A stretch of DNA of 64,000 nucleotides. Source: Rhizoclosmatium globosum. Lineage: Eukaryota; Chytridiomycota; Chytridiomycetes; Chytridiales; Chytriomycetaceae. Where the stretch lies: assembly GCA_002104985.1 (NCBI GenBank), contig MCGO01000039.1, positions 124,001-188,000 on the forward strand, in the 5' to 3' direction. The notes beneath the pieces are model-generated. The model was not told the origin of the DNA. It was given only the letters and a program-made list of their open reading frames with translations, and made no database searches. The first letter of the stretch is position 1. Each line of letters opens with the position of its first letter. The position numbers and the translations under genes were made by a program. Positions 19,923 to 32,054 of this stretch are shown here, in pieces.

Positions 19923-22900
19923 ATGTCGAAACCACCTGCGGGTGCCAAAGCGACCCCACCACCTCAGTCTCAGCCTTCAGTCAGCGTTTCTTTAAATGAT
20001 GTAAATAGTTCAATAATAGTGATATATTTACACTGACCATCACCTTAAGGAAACCTGGACGACTCATATCTATGCAATCTTCCCAGACGATAAACTCATC
20101 ACTTCAAACGCGTCCTCACTACAACCACTATATGACTCCATTGGTTCTGGCTATAGACAACGCTTCACAGTCTTTCAGAAATCTGATTTGATGGCCTGGG
20201 TAAGTAGTCACTTCCTTCATGGAATCATGAGATTGACCTTCCAATACCATGTCAATCCCTCTCCAAACCCTTCAATCGCTTTCTTCAGTTTCAAGAAAAC
20301 AATAAGCTTGATGCGTGTAAAGATTTCAAAACTGCACTTGATGCGGCAAATGGGAATGAGAACGAAGTTTCGGATTCATTGATGGCCAAACTTATCAAGT
20401 ACAGATTGCTCTTGTTGAAACAAGATGGAATTGCGGCGAGAGAAGCTGCGAGGATTGCTGCAGTTGAGTCTATTTTATTAACTTGAATCAAGTAACTCAA
20501 CTCCAAGGAAATAGGAAACTCCTGCAACGCCTGAAAAGTTGGAGCCTCCCAAAGGTGCTGCTGCGAAAGCTCCTGCCAAAGATGATAAGGCACGAGCAAA
20601 GTCACCAGCTGCCGGAGGAAAAAAGCCTCCCGCGAAAGGTTAGAATACTGGAAGACTTTTATAGATCTGCTAACTCTGTTAATTAGGAAACGACAAGAAA
20701 GCGCCAGAACCAGTTTCTCGCCCTGAATCAGCTCTTCCTGCTGAAATTTCAAAACGAAAGGGAAAGTTGAGAGAAAAAGGATCCAAATCGGAGACCAAGA
20801 TTCAAGCAATCGGTACAGTCAAAACTTTATGATATCTTATGCGCTCTTAACTTTTCAATACAGGAGATGAACCATTGGATGGACCAGACAACTATATCCT
20901 ATTGAAAGATTTCACCAACATGGGAATCTTCAATGCACTGATGGAAGACAACGAAATTCCCATCCACACAATCTTCCGCCTTTGCGTAGACGAAGACACT
21001 GCAACTCCCCGCCCACCATCTGCAGGTCCTATCGAAATCAAAACCCTTGACACTTCCACCGTCCCTGACCTTTCAACCACAAACCGCGTCCTCTTTGAAG
21101 CCAGAGAATGGTGTACCTCATCCAACGACGACTCCCTCTGGCGAAACATTGCCTGGTCCGTCGCAAAGCTCTCCAAACTCCCCTTCGAGCCCAAAGAAAT
21201 CTTTGACGCCTTTGCCCAGAAACTGTACTCCCAACTCAAAGTCCGTCGCGAATTCAAAGACTTTTACGCGGCGGAGAAGGTGGTTGTTGTGCCGAGTGTG
21301 GTGGATGTTGCAACGTTGCGGAATGAGTTGAGGAGTTTGAGTAATTTGTTGGATGTCGTGCCGTATCAGACTTTTCTGACAACGGAGGTTTTGGTCGGGG
21401 TTTTGACGGAGCAAGCTGTGCGTGTGCTTAAAGCGGAAGAAGACACGGAGGGGACTAGTGGAATGGAACCTGTGAGTGTGAGTCTTATTGACGAGATGGG
21501 AGCACTTGCAACGTATTTGGACAAAAGTATCAAAAAGTTTGTTGGTACGAAACCTGTTCCTGAGGGTCACGAGAACGAGAACTTGTATGTTGCCTACTGA
21601 GTTTCATCTGCAGTACTAAACCGAACTTAAATTTTGACAGAAAGAGTACCAGACTCGGAGACAACCTTGGTCACTCCAAGATACTTCTTGGGGACTTGAA
21701 CGCCTATGGAGTCAATGTTCCAGAACTGATCAACAACATTCTTGAAATTTACCCGGCCATCAAATTCCAAGATTCCTTGCGCCAAGGCCGTCCCTCTGTT
21801 TTCACAGACCCAGCTGTCAGTCGCCAGAGAATCACGGTTATGGCTGAATTGCGCAAAAGCACATCGTCGAGTTTCAATGAAGCACTGCGTGTTATGCTAC
21901 AAAACGAAATAGAAGAAATGCTGGGTGGAAAAGATGCGTTATGGAATTTGAACGAGTGGTCTTGGGCTGAGAGTCTAGATAAAACTACTCTTGCTCAGGT
22001 ACGATAGTCGTTCAGTTACGCATAGTTTGTAAATTTGTTCTGTATTTTTATAGGTTTTACAAGAAGCAAAAATATCGCACCCAGTTGTTACAACAAAGTT
22101 TTGTGAAAAAACTGGAAAGTTGCTTGTCGCCATGAATGGACATGGACGTGTAGGTGCCAACAAATATGATGGAAATTTGAATCTAGCCGTAAGTTGTTTC
22201 TAAATCTCTTCCCGAGGTTAAACCTATCCCATCAAGGTGAAAACCAAAGTCAACTTTGGGTTGTTCCATGAGTTGAATGAGCGCTATAAGAGTCATTTGG
22301 CCCTTCCCCCGAAAAGCAAAGTGGAAAATAGACCACCAGTGTACTATTCAGGAGACAGTGTCGTTGAACAAACCGATAACTTCACTGTTTTGTATCCTTC
22401 CGATGGTTCGCACATAACTGTCCACCGTGAGCAGCATCTGAACTTCAAACAAGGTGCTTTCGTTTGATCATCGCCGAGACTTGACTAACTAGCTTCGTAC
22501 GTAGAAATCAGAACCAGTCTCTACTCAGACAATAACCACATTTCTTGGGCTTCAGCGACTCAATCTAAAGCTGGTCCCTACCTTACTGCTGTCTTTGAAA
22601 ACAACATTGTCTTCTCGTTTATTGAGAAAGAGGGGGCCACAAGTGCAACTCTATCAAGCCCTGATGGATTGATCCTTGAGTTCAGAGGGAATGGTCACAT
22701 TGTTCAGAAATATGACTCAATGTTCTCTGCCTCGAGCTTAGAAAATCCGATTCGAGGACAAGCTGCCAAAGAGTTGAGCCGTGTTATCACTTTGGATGTA
22801 AGTTGTGGACCTGTAGTTATCCCAAAATAACATCTTCAACTCAAGGGAACTGTGATCCGTTTCATGAACAATTCGGTGACAGAAGTACTTTCACCTGACG

Positions 22901-24340
22901 GAACCACGTCAACAAACTTGAAAGGGATTTGGACAACAACAACTAACGACGGATCTAAAGTGCAAACAAATCTTCTCGGCGAAGCGAGCGAATTGCCGCC
23001 GATTCGCGTTGCAAAAGAGACTATAATTGCCCTGTCCGAAACGATTGTCACTCGTGAAGATATGGTCACGATTACAACTAAGAAAGATGGAAGTACTTAT
23101 GCAGAACACGCGGATGGCACTTTGATTTACACGCAACTGCATGCGGAAGAACCTTCTGTGGTTACCATAGAGAAACCAGACGCTCCGTTGTTCACCATCA
23201 AAGACGCAGGAAACAAAATTGTCGTTCGGTTAGTTGACGGAACTACCGTGGAGCAAACAGATAAAACCCACTACCGTATCTATAACGTATGCCATGCGCT
23301 TCGACAGGCTATACTGTTACTAACCAAATCTTTAACAGGATATTCACACATACGACTTTGAAACTTCGACAACTGGGCAGTCGAAGTTCACAGTCATGCA
23401 CTCAAAGCGACCTACAAGTGGTTCTAATGTTGAGTATGCATTGGACTGGGTCAACGGCACTTTTGAGTCTACTGATGCTCTTGGATCACGATACGAGGTA
23501 AATCCGGCTGGAATCTGTTCTGTATCTCCAGCCATGGACGGAAGACCGTCCATTACACAGTTACATAACGCTGCACAAGCAGCTACTGTGGATGCCTCTG
23601 GTAACTATGTTAAACGCTTCCTTGAGCGTCCAATCTCGAGACCTCTCAGTAGTCCAAGTAACCCACCGAAACTTTTTATTATCGAAGACGACGGGAGTGG
23701 TGTTCAGTTGTTGAGAGATGTGGACTTGTTTCCGTTCTTCAAGGACCAGATCCGTAACCCCAACACTGAGATTTTGGAAGATCCTATGTTGTCGGACGGG
23801 CTGGGATTATTTGTTACGGTGATTGGAAAATCTCCTATTGATACAAAGAAGTTGTCATCAGGGGAAGTTGTGTTCTACAGACAGGTTTGTGTTTAGTTCT
23901 GAATTATTTGAAACTGACTTGGTTCAAAGCTGTTGAAATATCCAACAATGACTCGCGACAGAAGGAATCAGATTAACACAGATTTGGTCAACTTTGAATC
24001 TATCCTCGCCAAGATGGAGATTCCTGTCGACACTGAAGCACAACCACCGAAAGCCGCTGAAGAGCCTGGAGAAGGAGGAATGATCGAAAATGAACCACTT
24101 GCTGCGGCAAGCAGTGGCGAATCAGAAACTATTGTGTTGGGCCAAGATCGTTTGGAGACACAACAGGAAATCTTGAGTTTATTCAAGCTCCAGAAACATG
24201 AGTTTGGATCACGTCCCAGTCAACCAGCTATATTGGAAAAGAAGAAGCATCATGTAGTGAAGCCCCCTTACGCACACAGGCCATCGAAGGTCGCAGTCAA
24301 TCATGGACGGCTATCGCAAGTTGCTGAGCCAGCAGAGTAA
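19923..24340 (+). CDS. SPAG17: SPAG17/PF6, central-apparatus protein of the motile flagellum
   Basis: Thirteen exons (19923-20000, 20050-20199, 20289-20462, 20515-20638, 20687-20812, 20864-21584, 21641-21998, 22054-22188, 22237-22453, 22505-22797, 22846-23286, 23339-23884, 23930-24340) join in phase to 1257 aa. The start (ETWTTHIYAIFPDD), a Lys/Ala/Pro-rich linker, GDEPLDGPDNYILLKDF and the C-terminal run of beta-rich DGT repeats (GTVIRFMNNS, ITTKKDGSTYAEHADGT, IVVRLVDGTTVEQTDKTHY) match SPAG17/PF6. That protein scaffolds the C1a projection of the central pair and is required for normal flagellar beating. It is much shorter than the animal and algal proteins (over 2000 aa). This is the strongest sign that the organism makes motile flagella. 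It is head-to-head with the Nud1-like gene. Confidence 0.9.
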
Positions 24341-24515
24341 TAATTATTTAAACAGTTTAAATTCACATAATATTATAAAAAGGGCTAATTGTTTGTTTAT
24401 TGTAAACATCTTTGACCCCGAAGGCCAACCAAACATCTTCCTACCCAGAAAGAATCCACCACCTTTGTCAACAACAGAAACAACTTAAAAACTAAATGCA
24501 CAGTAGTTAAGTCAC

Positions 24516-25391
24516 TTATTTGTCAGCCAAAAGAGCGTCCTTCTTGGCAGCAACACGCTCAGAACGACGCTCACGGGCAGCCTTGGTACGGTTACGGTGA
24601 GCCTCAGCCTGGTCAGCAATCATCTTAGCACGGGACTTGTCAGCCTTAGCCTTGTGGATGTACTCCATCAAGACACGCTTGTTCTTGAACACGTTACCCT
24701 TGGACTTGAGGTAGAGAACGTGGTACATGTGCTTGTCGATCTTTCCGGACTCTCTGTACTTGCGGAGGAGACGACGGAGGACACGCTGACGACGCATCCA
24801 GAGGACAGTGGTTGGCATACGGGCCTCAGCGGTACCGTGACGGTTACCGGTACCAGTGTGACGACCGAGACGCTTGGCAGCGTGGAGCTCATGGACACGG
24901 AAACGGGATGGAGCGTTGGATGGCTTCTTGATGATAGCTCCGCTCTTGACGAGCTTGGCAATTCCCTTTCCTGCACGAATCGGTTAGTTTCTTTGAACTG
25001 ACTAGTAATTTTTAAATCGCTGATGTACGTACTGGAGTTCTCAGCAGCAAGGGCAGTGAGCTGGGATGGGTCAAGCCAGACCTTTCTCTTTCCGCACTTC
25101 AAGACGGCAGCAGCAAGACGCTTCTGGGAGCGGAGGTTGGATCTGATAAGATGAACGTTAGTGTCATGCTTTCGGATTCTGAGTAGGGGAACATCGGCCA
25201 GGACGTTTCCGAGATATTTGCTTCCACATCCAACTAGCTTCCCGTGACAACAAGACTGCAGTCGCCTCCATTATGCACACTCCCACAGATTGCAACTTCG
25301 ATTACACTTGGAGCACATTGTTCCACAATACATTTGCATTTGAGACTGGGAACTTTGAGGGAACCGGGTGTGAAACTCACTCTTTGCCCAT
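24516..25391 (-). CDS. RPL19: Cytosolic 60S ribosomal protein eL19
   Basis: Three exons, 25391-25381, 25142-25033 and 24970-24516, give 191 aa. The first coding exon holds just 11 nt (MGKE, split). Then [58 protein letters not shown] and [20 protein letters not shown] match eL19 along its whole length, and the tail is the usual Lys/Arg/Ala-rich helix. eL19 is a large-subunit protein that forms an intersubunit bridge. Intron 1 is 238 bp, the long first intron typical of highly expressed ribosomal protein genes, and could carry enhancer elements; I could not find clear snoRNA boxes in it. Codon choice is more GC-rich at third positions than in neighbouring genes, as expected for high expression. 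Confidence 0.95.
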
Positions 25392-25918
25392 TTCTGCAGA
25401 TGTTCGAATGATACAGTAGAGTATAGTATGAAGAGAAGGAATAGGTTAGTGTCAAGATCGTAGCACAGGTTTCAGAGGGAGGCTGGTTCGAGGAGTCTCT
25501 CAAGGGATGCATCTCTTCCATTCATCAAGGCAATCAAGTCACGCTCCATCCATCCTCCAACGACCACACTGCTTCCAATGTTCATGTATCAACTTGCACG
25601 TTACGTCTGATGCATCGGATGACTGCTGCGAGGTCTGGGACGGCGGGGATGGGAGGCAGGCCACATACGATTTGTTGTGAAAAACTTGGGAGGACTCTGA
25701 AAATTCTTGGTCACTCCTCCACTGCCTTCTGCCTTCTTACCACTGCTCCTTGCCTTCAGACGATAAAACAGTAGCGAGAAAGATGGTGACCACCGCATGG
25801 TTGTGAACTTCCTCACCATTCATCTGGCTAAGCTTGAAACGTTTCAAGTCACGACAATCCAAATATAGCAACGTAAACATAATTCATATTATAATTAACT
25901 CATAAAAATAAATAATCA
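25392..25918. other. Intergenic region upstream of eL19
   Basis: This 527-bp stretch holds the presumed eL19 promoter on one side and the 3' UTR of the coiled-coil gene on the other. Open frames here are short and lack family features. Nothing else is seen. Confidence 0.5.
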
Positions 25919-27780
25919 TCAGGCGGTTTCTAGCTTTGCACGTAAGGCTGCATTCTCTTCCCCAAGCACACGCTCAGACACCTTCATCACTGACAACTGA
26001 GCAGAAAGACCTTCTGCTTCACGCCTCAAGACTTCTTCCCGCTTCTTGCATGCAGAAATCTCATCCTTCAATCTTGCAATCTCGGTTTCCAAACCAGAGA
26101 CTTTGCCCTTGAACTTTTCATGATCACCCAAATTTGCTTCAAGCTCCTGAATCCGAGTCTCACAAGAGGTCACCAGTAATAACGCGGAATTATGCATGGA
26201 CTCCAGATCTTTGCATCGTGCGTCTAGAAGGCGTTGAGATTCCTCTGATTCCAGTAGGCGTGTATTAAGCTGTTCATAATCTTCTCCATTTTGGGACAAC
26301 TGGATTTCAGAAAGGTTCGCTTGTTCGTGTTTGAGTGCATCCAATTCGGACACCGTGAGGTGATGGCGAGTTTGAAGTGTTCGAAGTTCCATCTCCAAGT
26401 CTTCAGTGTACTGCTTCAGAGCTTTTTCGGACTCGATAAGATCATGGTTCAAGGTTTCCAGAAGTAGCTTTTGTTCCATGATATTATGAAGCTCAGCAGA
26501 ATTGTTGGATTGTAATCCCTCAACCAGTTCAGTTAGTTCCGAATTCTTGGACTGCAAAAGTTGAACCTGTGCCAATAAGATTTCTTGCTGATCACTGTTG
26601 GAGGCTTGCTCCTCCAGTAGTGCAATGCACTCCTCGAGCTCTTGATTTTTGTTTATCAACACAGCAATTTCAGCATGCAGCTCCACCACCTTTTCAGCAT
26701 CAACAGCTATTCCTTGCAGCCTCTGGAATTCTTTCTCCATATCTTCTTTTTCTTTACTGCGCTCAAGAGTCCAGTCTTGACTCTCCCGAATCCATCCATT
26801 CATAGTACTTTGCCAGTTGTCCTCCATCTTTTGGATAGCCACATCTTTCTCTTCATTTAATGACCTTAACGAGTCACGTTCTTTTGTCAGCCGCATCAAG
26901 TCATTTGTCAATGAAATCCAGATAGTGGAATGCTGTTGACCGCGAGACGAAAGATCCTGGTTCGCAGATTTCAGCAGGACGTTTTCTTGGTTCAAAGTTT
27001 CTTTATCGATTCGAAGGCTCTTATTTTCTTTCTGTATATCGAGTTAACGCAAAAATGATTCTTCAGCAAACTGACCATTAGATAGTCCAAAGACTTTAAG
27101 AGCGTGTTACGTTCAAGGGTAAGAAACTTGTCCATCTCCGCTTGTGCTTCCTATATTCTGCGAATCAGATGCTGAAGCTGTTTACAACACCGAGTACCTT
27201 GCTGTATTTTTGCTTCATGAATTCAATCATCATTTTGTCTTTGGACGTCGTCGAATCGCCCTTTTGTTGTTGAGCTTCCATTTGAGCTTCCAATCCATTC
27301 CAGACTCCATTGCTGTCTTCTGCAGCACAAGCTACTTTGTTGTTGGAAAGTGAGGACTTGTGCTGCGGTTCTTCACGGCTAGATTCAGAATCCACCAAGG
27401 AAACAGTTTTGATTGGAGTTTGCACAGCTTCAAGAGTTAATTCCATTGTTTTCGCGTGTGGCATAGGAGAAGCAGCAGAGAACGAGACAGATGGCGGAGC
27501 CTATAGTTACATCAGTTGACCCTCAGAATTTCCGTAATAAGTATGGGCAAGCTCACCTCAAAATGGGAATCATCGCAATTATCTTGGTCTTCCATTGCGT
27601 AATCGAGCGCGAATGAATACTTGCCGCCCCCTGGTAATGAGTAAGCGTTAGCGCTTAATGCTTTGCCACACGATTCCTCTTACCAGGCGTTTGAGTCACC
27701 GAATCCAGTCCCCGTCCTTGCCGTGGACGGAATGGAGTAGCGGCAGTATACGGGCATTCATCGTCGCTGAAGTCGTTCAT
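25919..27780 (-). CDS. Long coiled-coil protein, unknown family
   Basis: Five exons, 27780-27684, 27630-27557, 27500-27198, 27150-27076 and 27031-25919, give 553 aa. The first 130 residues are probably disordered and acidic (MNDFSDDECPYTAATPFRPR, then MEDQDNCDDSHFE). From about residue 170 to the end the protein is almost one continuous coiled coil, with heptads such as LLETLNHDLIESEKALKQYT and ELHAEIAVLINKNQELEECI. No motor, kinase, GTPase or TACC signature is seen. Such proteins are often golgins, centrosomal or spindle-pole linkers; none can be chosen from sequence alone. One intron uses a GTCAGT donor. MAF1 lies about 200 bp upstream on the same strand. Confidence 0.75.
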
Positions 27781-27986
27781 TTGTGTTGCTTTGAGGAATC
27801 TTTTCTCAGTTCGGACACAACTAACAAAACGGACTGAAACTGATATTGCCAACTCAACAACGAACAAAAAACACAAATAAGATGCGAAAACTGCAAATGA
27901 AATGAAAGCTAAAGAACTCAGGGTGCACAACTGCCGCGATACATCTCTAATTCGCTTGTTGCGTCAAGACTGTTGAAGGATTCGGT

Positions 27987-28995
27987 TTAAACTTCCATAC
28001 TTTCCATTGTGTATTGCTCGTAAGATAGCCCCCTAACAAGTGTCAGCTACTTGAGCAAATTGAATTCACACTCACATATCGCTGTCGCCAAACATGGGCT
28101 CATCTCCTACATCCCCGTAAATATCGTTCGTAAGCTCTTCTGGTTGAGCTGGGGCCATATAACTGAATAATGTCAGAAACTTTAAAACAGGTTGAAACAT
28201 TTACCTAACAGCGCGGGCAGTGAAAAACACCACTCTTTTTAGTTTGCGATTGAAAAAGAAGTAGTAAAAGCTCCACCTAAACATCAATTAGGTGCCATGA
28301 AACTATTGCACACCAAACTCACAAGTTTCCCTCTTCAGAATCTGGCTCCTCTTCTGGATTCGGATTAAAGGAATAGACATCACATTCTTGCAACTGAATG
28401 ACTTCATCAATAGCTTCCCACAGTCGTAAAGACAAGTTATTGGTTTGAACACCCTCAATAGCTGTTCTGAACAGAGTCGCCGTCACATTTCGCTGAACAA
28501 TATTTAAGAGTGGAATTTTAACGAAGAGTTCTGGCTTCACATCACTAAATGCAGAGTAATGAGTGTCCCCAATCACATTATCAATTTTCTACGAATCCAC
28601 ACTCCTCACCTGAAATCATAATCCGGAAACGCAGCATTTAATGTGGCCAACAAGTAGAACAGTGTTTTCCTGCTCGAAATTTGTGCCAGAGGCCCAAACG
28701 GTGATGTAGGACTATGGCTGATGGGTCCGTTGCTAAAACTGAAGCTTCCGGCTGTCGGTGTTGGGGCTGTAAAACTAGTGCCATAAGGAAACCCTGCAGT
28801 TCCCGGACTAGCCCCCAACAACACATCTGCATCCCCCTCATACTTCTCCTCGATATACATTTTCAGCTTCTTCTCATCTGTGGTCGATTTACATGAGTAA
28901 GCATCGAGGCGAGAGAACACACGGGTGTCGAGAGTTTCGAGGGTGCTGAGAGCAGTGTTGATTTCCTCGAGGGAGTTATATTCGAGATATTTCAT
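27987..28995 (-). CDS. MAF1: MAF1, repressor of RNA polymerase III
   Basis: Five exons, 28995-28610, 28544-28323, 28276-28205, 28162-28076 and 28032-27987, give 270 aa. The start MKYLEYNSLEEINTALSTLE and DTRVFSRLDAYSCK form box A. SRKTLFYLLATLNAAFPDYD and WEAIDEVIQLQECDVYSFNP, followed by NLWSFYYFFFNRKLKRVVFF, form boxes B and C. MAF1 binds Pol III when TORC1/PKA signalling falls and blocks tRNA and 5S transcription. The Pro/Ser/Thr-rich linker between boxes A and B (SFSNGPISHSPTSPFGPL) has several SP sites where the family is phosphorylated. The last intron is inferred: without it translation would stop at 28072, losing 15 residues. An in-frame upstream extension exists, but MKYLE is the conserved family start. 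Confidence 0.93.
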
Positions 28996-29491
28996 TTTAA
29001 AGATGCCTTCCACGCTATAGGACGTTTGAGTGGTGTGAGGATCAGGTCGAAGTCTGTTGCAGATGGTGTCAGTTGCTATTGATAGATGAAGGAGGATTGA
29101 CGCGCAAGCTCCGTTTGCTCGAGGATGATAATGAAAGGATCCCGGTTTCAAACATCCAGATAAGGTCGAAGTGCCAAAGCCGGTTGAGCTCACTCGAGCC
29201 AGTCAGACTATGCCACCAATCGAACAGAAAACCCCTTCGAAGCCCCAGTCGTCAAACTTAAGCCAGATTCATCAAAATCCATTCTATCGATCGCTGTATC
29301 TGCTGTTGAAATAATCCTGTTCGGGTTGTGGGAACTTCTGGTGTGTTGGTACCTTTCGTTTGGGAGCACGTTTTTCCAGTATGAGCCACCATAATGAAAT
29401 CAACCCAAAATCTATTAAACTGCCTTCACTGCCCTGCACTGAACAACCATAATATAGAACTGTTAAAAAAACTTCCAATCTCGCAAATAAT
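28996..29491. other. Intergenic region with a possible plus-strand membrane exon
   Basis: The gap between MAF1 and the F-BAR gene is 496 bp. On the plus strand, frame 29188-29394 is open for 69 codons. It begins after a stop, has no ATG at its head, and reads ENPFEAPVVKLKPDSSKS, then a strongly hydrophobic span (ILSIAVSAVEIILFGLWELL), then FGSTFFQYEPP and a stop. It looks like the 3' exon of a small single-helix membrane protein, but I could not build a convincing upstream exon, so it is not called as a gene. Confidence 0.3.
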
Positions 29492-31551
29492 CTAAAGTCG
29501 TTCCACAAAGTTACTTGGGAACAATCCCTTCCTCCTCTTTCCAGTCGCAGCCTCAACAACGATACCTTCCCACCAACCATCTTCATGTTGCGCAATTACA
29601 GGCACAACTTGACCTCGCACAACCGTCAGCTCCTCGAATGCTTGTGAGTGGTAATCATACAACACTCTCACTGTTGTAGTGAATTAGAGGAATCCAACTT
29701 CATAAACTATCACTTGCCTTCGAACAGAGTTTTTGAACCATCCGTGAAGTCATACGGATCATAGCTAAACTCTCCAACTTCATCACTTTGTTGTTGGTGA
29801 TTCTCCTCATCCTCATCGTCATGGTAAACTCCAGAAGATGCTGCGAGAGTAACAGATGGAGTAACTACTACAGGTTGCTGTAAAGCTCCACTGTTTCCAT
29901 TGCTTAAAGGCTGTCCACGATCTACACTGTTTCTTGTATTGGACCCATTTCCGCCCATGGTTCCCTTTTTGAATAAACTTCCCAGAACAGCTCCATTCTC
30001 TCTTGCGGCATCACCCATCTTCTTTGTAAAGTTGGTGAGGTTGACAGCGGCGGCATTGAACGCAGCTGGTCCCTTTAACAAAGGCTGTTGCGCTGAAAGG
30101 TTGGATGAAGAATATGCTCTCTGTGCACCAGGTACTTCATCATATGTATTAGGGACGACGCGGGTGACTAGTGGGGCGACCGCACGTTCGCTGGTTTGTG
30201 TGTAATAGTTGATGTATGGTTCAGGGACAGGAATAGTAGTGCCGGTAGAAGATGTGTCAAGGAATAGCGCAATATCTTTAGATACATGGCAACGTTCAAT
30301 TGAAGTTCTAATTCTTTCACAAGACTGCAAACTGGTTGTTAATAAAGAATTCCATCAGAACTGATTTCAAACCTCGTCATCTGCAACACACAATGTAGAA
30401 ATGATGTTCGCATACGCCCATAAACGGCCCCGGAGGTAGTCAATTCTTTCTTCCTCAAGTCGTTGGAATTCCTAAAACCTATCTCAGTTCCACAAAGGCA
30501 TTGAAATTGTTACGTACGACACATGCGGTACGGTAATCATCTTCCCAGAGCGTATGTGCGGCTGCAAGTCTTTCGACAGCACTCATATACTCCAGATCAT
30601 TTTGGTTCGCTTGTTGTTGCGATTTTTCGAGACGTTGCTGATGCTTCTCCGCATCTTTTGGAGGTAAGTTTGGCTGCTGTTGCAACAGCTGAGTGACTTC
30701 ATGGCATTTGCTGACGTATCGGTTCTTGCATTTTTCGGCATTTGCAGTCATAGCAGCTTTGGCCTTCAATCTCTTCTCAACATTCGAATGATGCTATAAA
30801 TGATAATAAGCTACTTAACCAAAAAATCGAGAAAACTCACGGTTTTACGAACAACAGACTGTGTGTTCATAAAGTCTGAGGTAGGTTTCTCAAGTTGAAG
30901 TCGAATTTCATTTGCAATATCGAGATGGGCACGTGCGGATGTTTCTAGCTCTGCTTTGACAAGGTCCAGTGTTTCACGCAGAGTACTTGTCAATAGTTTT
31001 AGTTACGTGTCTAACTGATATTGAATGGGAAACCAATTTGGAGATGTCAACTTCATATACAGATGTGATTTCCCTTCCATGCATAGACATCGAGTGATAT
31101 CTTCCAGATATGAAAATAGAGACATGGATGAGGCGTTCAAGCAGGGTGGAGGCCCAAGCACAGGAGACAAAGGCAAAGCTCCCCTGATGACTGTCTCCCC
31201 AACTCTCACTTCTCCGATATGCCCCCGCCTCAAACTCCAGCTCAAATACTAGTATAACGGCTGTGTTATGCTCACCCAATCTCTTCCACTGTTGTGAACG
31301 CCTTAGCAAGTTTAGCCAAACGTTTCCCGAAATCTTCCTCGATAGATGCACGCTCCTTAAACAGAGCAGCGATCTCGGCAGTTACATGCTTTCCCTTTTT
31401 GAGTTTTCCGTGGAGGACATCAAGACCGCGATCCTCATTGCCCTAATTGTGCGAAAGTGGCAGTGTTTGATCCAACCAAGTTAGCGAGAAGTTAACGCGA
31501 GATGAGGTAGATGCTAGGTACCCAGAAGGACGTGGCGAACGAAGTTGACAT
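29492..31551 (-). CDS. F-BAR and SH3 domain protein (Cdc15/Imp2/PSTPIP-like)
   Basis: Seven exons, 31551-31522, 31442-31276, 30985-30841, 30793-30518, 30471-30373, 30324-29718 and 29670-29492, give 500 aa. Residues 1-240 form an F-BAR helix bundle: MSTSFATSFWGNEDRGLDVL, FKERASIEEDFGKRLAKLAK, ETLDLVKAELETSARAHLDI. A low-complexity linker of about 190 residues follows. The C-terminus is an SH3 domain with the ALYDY-type start VRVLYDYHSQAFEEL, the WW pair in EDGWWEGIV and GLFPSNFVE. Such proteins bend membrane and organise actin at the contractile ring or endocytic sites. The last intron starts with GC (AAG then GCAAGT), the classical GC-AG class; a GT donor would break the frame. Intron 2, 290 bp, is far longer than the local norm. 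Confidence 0.9.
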
Positions 31552-31704
31552 GATTGTTTTCAGCTTGTTGTTTGGATGGAATGTTTTTTGGAAGCAACAA
31601 CTTTCAAACACTCACGTAGTATTTCTATCATAAGAATGCGATAATATCACATATAGTATGTACTACAGCAGTACAGTGGGGACTTGGAAAAAAGCTCCTT
31701 CAAA

Positions 31705-31956
31705 ATGCGACAAGTTGGCTCTTTGGTTCGAGTTCCGATCCTGTCGCATCCTTCAGCATCGTTTATTCAATCCCGATTTATGGGATCTGTGCATTGTCAG
31801 CAACAGTTTAGGACACATGGCCCATCCGTATGGCTAATACTATGGAGGAAGGCAAACCGATCGACCCCCAGCCACACAAGTCTTTCCAACGATCGAATAA
31901 TCAAACAAACGCGTCACTACTCGAATGATACATCAATACCTTCTCCACAGCCAAAG
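31705..31956 (+). CDS. Probable alternative leader exon of LysRS encoding a mitochondrial presequence
   Basis: An ATG at 31705 opens 84 codons ending at a GTGAGC donor (31957). The peptide begins MRQVGSLVRVPILSHPSASF, is rich in Arg, Ser, Thr and His, and has no acidic residue until about position 69. This is the make-up of a mitochondrial targeting sequence. It ends in phase 0 at CAG-CCA-AAG. In the cytosolic LysRS first exon the sequence GCA-AAG at 32070-32075 can serve as an acceptor, also in phase 0, leading into ACC-TAC-CTC. Splicing 31956 to 32076 would thus replace seven residues of the cytosolic start with an 84-residue presequence. It could instead be the 5' part of an unrelated short gene, but no other downstream partner is apparent. 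Confidence 0.6.
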
Positions 31957-32054
31957 GTGAGCATCTGCTGTGCCCAGTGAATCACTCAAATATCCCAACT
32001 TTTTCTTCTTTTTTTCTTCACCTCAACAACTATTACACCTCTTTGGTTGCAATA

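Noticed and set aside
25143..25380. snoRNA in the long first intron of eL19
   Set aside because: No RTGATGA/CTGA pair or H/ACA hairpins with ANANNA and ACA boxes could be found by eye.
31684..31704. Extension of the LysRS leader exon to a TTG at 31684
   Set aside because: The first in-frame ATG is at 31705; a non-ATG start has no support here.
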